Below are positions 43,199-46,161 of a stretch of DNA of 46,161 bases, piece by piece. The number at the start of each line of letters is the position of its first letter. Position 1 is the first letter of the stretch. The translations under genes were made by a program, and so were the position numbers. The stretch spans positions 1 to 46,161 of the forward strand of contig NZ_LGUE01000004.1 in the NCBI RefSeq assembly GCF_001274775.1, written 5' to 3'. The notes under the pieces were generated by a model. The model saw only the letters and a list, made by a program, of their open reading frames with translations, made no database searches and had not been told where the DNA came from. This DNA is from Rossellomorea marisflavi. GTDB lineage: Bacteria; Bacillota; Bacilli; Bacillales; Bacillaceae_B.

Positions 43199-44066
43199 CG
43201 ATTCCCCCTTTTCCTCTTCCTGTGATGTACACACATGCGTCTTCTGCCGCTACTTCCCTGACCGCAAACGTTTCAGGGATGCGCCCTTCAAGCCGGTCCC
43301 CTCTTACAGCAGCAAGTGCCAGGTGAGAGGTGGTGGATTTCATATGGAGCACGTCCTGCGCGGAAGCCCACTTTTCCAGTTCTTCTTTCGGTCCGCTCAC
43401 TTCGATGACAAGCTGCCTGATTTCATCAACACTCTTATGAAGGCACAGCCCTCCATCCTTCATGAGGAGGATGTTTTCAATAAGATCCTCCATCTCGGTC
43501 AGGAGATGACTGGAGAGAATCATAGTCCTCGGATGGGCAAGATAATCCTTCAGCATCATGCGATAGAAGTCCTTCCTTACGGCAGCGTCCATCCCCGTGA
43601 CGGGTTCATCCATGATGGTCAAAGGGCAACGTGCAGCAAGGCCGACAATGACATTGAAAGTGCTTTTCATGCCTTTGGAGAGCTGGCTATGATACGTTTT
43701 TCCGTCAAGAGAGAAATGGGCCATCAGCTTCCGGGCGATCTCCATATCCCAATTGGGATAAAAATCCTTCATGGCATGGAGGATTTCCTTCAGGTTCAGA
43801 TAGGGGGAAAAGGTCATTTGGTCATCCACATAGATACTGTTGGCGGATACCTTCAAAGAATTGAAGGGAGTTTCTTCAAAAATGCGGATTTCTCCATCCG
43901 TCGGCCGCATGAAGCCTGCCAGGAGCTTCAATAAAGTCGTTTTCCCTGCGCCGTTCCTCCCGATCAAACCCGTGATTACATTCTCCTCGATCGTGAAGGT
44001 CAGCTGATTCACGGCCTTTTTCCCACCGTAGGTCTTTGAAACTCGATTGCACTCGATGACACTCAC
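43182..44066 (-). CDS. ABC transporter ATP-binding protein (YtrB-like)
   Basis: A 294-residue ATPase. Walker A is GRNGAGKTTLL, the Q-loop Gln is in SIYVDDQMTF, the signature is the degenerate LSKGMKSTF and Walker B is LTIMDEPVTGMD, with H-loop ILSSHL. This pattern is that of the YtrB/BcrA-like exporters linked to GntR regulators and cell-envelope stress. The start is GTG at 44066, overlapping the regulator stop by 4 bp (GTGA), with GGGGGAA upstream. Confidence 0.9.
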   Translation of the reverse strand: MSVIECNRVSKTYGGKKAVNQLTFTIEENVITGLIGRNGAGKTTLLKLLAGFMRPTDGEIRIFEETPFNSLKVSANSIYVDDQMTFSPYLNLKEILHAMKDFYPNWDMEIARKLMAHFSLDGKTYHSQLSKGMKSTFNVIVGLAARCPLTIMDEPVTGMDAAVRKDFYRMMLKDYLAHPRTMILSSHLLTEMEDLIENILLMKDGGLCLHKSVDEIRQLVIEVSGPKEELEKWASAQDVLHMKSTTSHLALAAVRGDRLEGRIPETFAVREVAAEDACVYITGRGKGGIDDVYR

Positions 44067-44443
44067 TCTTCATTCCCCCTTCCCATTTCTTCCCTTATCA
44101 ACCGGATCAGTTCGTCTTCCGATACATTCAGATACGCAGCTTCCTTCACCAGATTCCCGATGAGTTCCCCAAGCGTTTCATTTTTTCTCCTCATCAAAAT
44201 GATGTTCTTGGCCTTTTCCGATACAAACATACCCAGCCCCCTTTTCTTGTACAGCACTTCTTCATCTACTAATAGTGATAGTCCCTTTCCAGCAGTCGCC
44301 GGATTGATATTGAGCATGTCGGAAAGCTGATATTGTGAGTAAACTTTCTGATCTGCTTGTAGGGCATCAGAAAGGATCTCCGTTTCGATCCATTCGGCAA
44401 TCTGGACGTAAATCGGCTTCGAACTGTTTGAATTTAAGATCAA
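44063..44443 (-). CDS. GntR/YtrA-family transcriptional regulator
   Basis: A 126-residue short GntR protein: winged helix (KPIYVQIAEWIETEIL, YSQYQLSDMLNINPATAGKGLSLL, KKRGLGMFV) plus a short helical tail used for dimerisation, as in YtrA. The start is TTG at 44443, 8 nt after GAGGTGA; a longer frame has no ribosome binding site and passes through the promoter. Members repress their own ABC operon. A 24-bp inverted repeat overlaps the -10 region and is the likely operator. Confidence 0.9.
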   Translation of the reverse strand: MILNSNSSKPIYVQIAEWIETEILSDALQADQKVYSQYQLSDMLNINPATAGKGLSLLVDEEVLYKKRGLGMFVSEKAKNIILMRRKNETLGELIGNLVKEAAYLNVSEDELIRLIREEMGRGNEE

Positions 44444-44468
44444 GAGTGCATTCACCTCTTCCTGCCAT

Positions 44469-44492
44469 AGTGCATTACTGATGTAATGTACT
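44469..44492. promoter_or_regulatory. Putative operator of the YtrA-like regulator
   Basis: AGTGCATTAC-TGAT-GTAATGTACT: two 10-bp arms with one mismatch and a 4-bp centre. It overlaps the -10 element. The outer AGTGCA/TGTACT resembles the AGTGTA...TACACT operator described for B. subtilis YtrA, with slightly different spacing. Confidence 0.7.
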
Positions 44493-44518
44493 ATATACCG
44501 ATTTCCATTGTTTTGCAA
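44490..44518 (-). promoter_or_regulatory. Promoter of the GntR-ABC operon (sigma-A)
   Basis: On the minus strand TTGCAA (44513-44518) and TATAGT (44490-44495) are 17 bp apart. Confidence 0.75.
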
Positions 44519-44548
44519 TAGGCAAAGAGGAATTTTTTTCAAACGCAC

Positions 44549-44577
44549 TTGCCAACGTAACATTGTTCTGTTATCCT
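44549..44577 (+). promoter_or_regulatory. Promoter of yhbD-bactofilin operon (sigma-A) with internal palindrome
   Basis: TTGCCA (44549-44554) and TATCCT (44572-44577) are 17 bp apart. The spacer and part of the -10 hold GTAACA-TTGTTC-TGTTAT (44557-44574), an imperfect palindrome. Confidence 0.65.
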
Positions 44578-44592
44578 GAATACAGATACAAC

Positions 44593-44610
44593 GTAACAAT
44601 GTTTTGTTAC
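44593..44610 (+). promoter_or_regulatory. Second copy of the yhbD palindrome
   Basis: GTAACAATGTTTTGTTAC is a 6-6-6 inverted repeat with perfect outer arms, 36 bp from the copy in the promoter and directly before the AAGGAGG of yhbD. The two copies share ACGTAACA at their left ends. Confidence 0.65.
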
Positions 44611-44623
44611 AAGGAGGTTGAGT

Positions 44624-45226
44624 ATGAGTGAAGAACTGATTTCAAAACGTGAAGTCCTCGATATGACCGGCATTTCCTATGGACAGCTCTACCGGTGGAA
44701 AAGAAAGAACATCCTCCCTGAAAGTTGGTTTATCAAGAAGTCCAGCTTCACAGGACAGGAAACCTACTTTCCAAAGGAGAAAGTGCTCGAACGCATACAA
44801 AAAATCAAAGAGCTGAAGGATGACCACTCCCTCGATGAGCTTTCAGCGATCTTCTCTCCTGATTCGTCCACCATCCAACTGAGTGGACAGCAGGTAAGGG
44901 CACTGAACCTGATACCGGAAGATCTTTGGAACTTGTTCCAAGCAAGGGAAACCTTTACCGGTCAGGATCTGCTGCATGGCAAGATCGTGTATCGGGCCAA
45001 AGAACAAGGCGTGAAGGAAGAAGCACTGAAGGAGCTGGTTTCCTTTCTGGAATCATCCCCTCCTCCCCTCGACTCCATGCTCATCGGCATGAGTAAAGGA
45101 TCGGAATGGATGTGGATGCAGCTTCCCGGTGACAGTAAATGGGTCATGGAAGAATCCGCGAACGCCGTGGAGATGGACATCGGTTCGTTGATGGAACAAG
45201 TGAACGGCAGCATTGCAACAAAGTGA
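44624..45226 (+). CDS. yhbD: YhbD-like protein (DUF4004) with MerR-like N-terminal helix-turn-helix
   Basis: A 200-residue protein matching YhbD by sequence type and by its position before a bactofilin gene. The N-terminus ISKREVLDMTGISYGQLYRWKR looks like the DNA-binding helices of MerR/HTH_17 proteins, followed by YFPKEKVLERIQKI, the usual continuation. The rest is a DUF4004-type region of unknown function, acidic and helical. It may be a regulator of its own operon, whose promoter carries two palindromes (inference). The ATG at 44624 is 6 nt from AAGGAGG; TTG at 44618 is too close. Confidence 0.85.
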   Translation: MSEELISKREVLDMTGISYGQLYRWKRKNILPESWFIKKSSFTGQETYFPKEKVLERIQKIKELKDDHSLDELSAIFSPDSSTIQLSGQQVRALNLIPEDLWNLFQARETFTGQDLLHGKIVYRAKEQGVKEEALKELVSFLESSPPPLDSMLIGMSKGSEWMWMQLPGDSKWVMEESANAVEMDIGSLMEQVNGSIATK

Positions 45227-45248
45227 AGATATTTTGAGGAGGACAATG

Positions 45249-46037
45249 ATGAGTGCAGCTCAAACGAAATTATATGACTTGAAGATCAGTGGAAGCGGGA
45301 CATCGGGAGGCGGAACATTCAAAGATGTAAAAATTAGCGGAAGCGGAAAGATTCATGGCGACTTATCCTGCAAGGATTTCCACATGTCGGGTTCGGGTAA
45401 GGTGGACGGAAAAGTGGACGCGGAGCATATGAAAACGAGCGGTTCATCTGTGTTTTCAGGCGATATCCAAACAGGGACCTTCACCGTAAGCGGTTCTTCC
45501 AAATGTAACGGAAACCTTACAGCACAAGAAGTTGATATCAGTGGATCGATGAAGATCGCCGGTGATTTATTCGCACAGACGCTTGAGAGCAGCGGTGCCT
45601 GTAGAGTGGACGGAAAGCTCCAGGGGCAATCATTGGAAACAAGCGGCTCTCTCAAGGTCGGTAAGGACTGCGAAGTAGAAAGCTTCACTTCTTCAGGCTC
45701 TGTCCATATCGACGGATTGCTGAATGCAGATAAGATTGACATCAAGCTGCATCACCACTCCACCATCAAGGAAATCGGCGGCGAAACAGTAGTGGTCAAA
45801 CAGAGCCGCACAGGGAAATTCTTCAAGCAGGTGGTCAATTTCTTCACACAAAAAGATGAGTTCCTACACTGTGACCTCATTGAAGGAGATCTCATCACCC
45901 TGGAAAATACAAAAGCAAAGCTCGTTCGCGGAAAGCACATCATCATCGGAGAAAATTGTGAAATCGATCATGTGGAATATTCCCATGAACTCGATACAAA
46001 AGAAAATGCAAAGGTCGAGCGTTCAACCAAGATTTAA
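45249..46037 (+). CDS. Bactofilin (polymer-forming cytoskeletal protein, YhbE/YhbF type)
   Basis: A 262-residue protein built of about eight short repeats of 17-19 residues centred on SGSG or SGS-x-K/V-x-G (KISGSGKIHGDL, HMSGSGKVDGKV, TVSGSSKCNGNL, DISGSMKIAGDL and so on), giving a beta-helix that polymerises without nucleotide. After a basic stretch at about 190-205 a second, less regular beta-helix-like part follows. B. subtilis has two such genes after yhbD, needed for flagellar assembly and positioning; here one gene is seen before the window ends. The second ATG (45249) is 6 nt from AGGAGG. It lies 22 bp behind yhbD. Confidence 0.92.
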   Translation: MSAAQTKLYDLKISGSGTSGGGTFKDVKISGSGKIHGDLSCKDFHMSGSGKVDGKVDAEHMKTSGSSVFSGDIQTGTFTVSGSSKCNGNLTAQEVDISGSMKIAGDLFAQTLESSGACRVDGKLQGQSLETSGSLKVGKDCEVESFTSSGSVHIDGLLNADKIDIKLHHHSTIKEIGGETVVVKQSRTGKFFKQVVNFFTQKDEFLHCDLIEGDLITLENTKAKLVRGKHIIIGENCEIDHVEYSHELDTKENAKVERSTKI

Positions 46038-46109
46038 TCACAGAGGATGGGACAAAACTAAAAGAGGCCCCTTTAATGCCGGACACGATCAGTATAGGAT
46101 CTTAATACC

Positions 46110-46161
46110 GCTCATGATCTCCGTGCAAGACTTCGCTTTCCGCGGGTAGCCCGTGAGCCTC
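46110..46161 (+). repeat. Beginning of a second dispersed repeat (cut by the window edge)
   Basis: GCAAGACTTCGCTTTCCGCG followed by GGTAGCCCGTGAGCCTC is, from memory, the left end of a repeat frequent in Bacillaceae genomes. Only this copy, and only its start, is in the window, so the call cannot be confirmed here. The rest of 46038-46109 shows no gene. Confidence 0.45.

Overview
The window is chromosomal DNA of an endospore-forming Bacillaceae (Firmicutes). The evidence is the gene content (two small acid-soluble spore proteins, PerR, ClpE with CtsR boxes, FabL, RecX, YhbD with a bactofilin), strong ribosome binding sites with some GTG/TTG starts, and near-complete synteny of positions 1-24,800 with the Bacillus subtilis segment rrn-ygxA-ygzB-perR-ygaF-gsaB-ygaE-ygaD-ygaC-ygaB-sspE-fabL-yfhS-mutY-yfhP-yfhJ-sspK-yfhH-recX-yfhF-yfhE-yfhD. 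The dispersed repeats suggest a relative of the Rossellomorea or 'marine Bacillus' group, but genus assignment is a guess.

Layout. 1-300: the 5' end and double promoter of an rRNA operon leaving the window on the minus strand. 327-7733: ygxA, ygzB, autoregulated perR, an extra pair (2-hydroxyacid dehydrogenase and PduO-type cobalamin adenosyltransferase), the peroxiredoxin bcp, a small ion channel, gsaB/hemL2 and ygaE. 7774-13539: a five-gene oligopeptide ABC importer, with the ATPases first, inserted relative to B. subtilis. 13785-24793: ygaD to yfhD, a conserved housekeeping and spore block of exporter, nucleotide phosphatase, SASPs, enoyl-ACP reductase, mutY and recX. 24846-30364: an alkyltransferase-like protein translationally coupled to a BmrA-type exporter, a HAD phosphatase, and clpE with duplicated promoters.

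30612-38456 is the most interesting metabolic unit. A GntR/FadR-type regulator heads an operon with a GlcD-type flavoprotein, a GlcF-type iron-sulfur protein and an L-2-hydroxyglutarate oxidase. A neighbouring operon encodes a complete TAXI-type TRAP transporter. The same 15-bp operator stands in front of both operons, so uptake and oxidation of a 2-hydroxyacid are probably co-regulated. 38624-41581: two small unknown genes and a large-subunit catalase with a sigma-B promoter. 41754-44443: a translationally coupled GntR(YtrA-like)-ABC transporter operon with an autoregulatory operator. 44624-46037: divergently, yhbD and a bactofilin gene behind a promoter carrying two copies of a palindrome.

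A family of dispersed, strongly palindromic repeats of about 120 bp occurs six times (one copy near 9.8 kb, two near 21.6 kb, three near 27.2 kb). Its stems change in a compensatory way between copies. A second, different repeat appears to begin at the right edge of the window.
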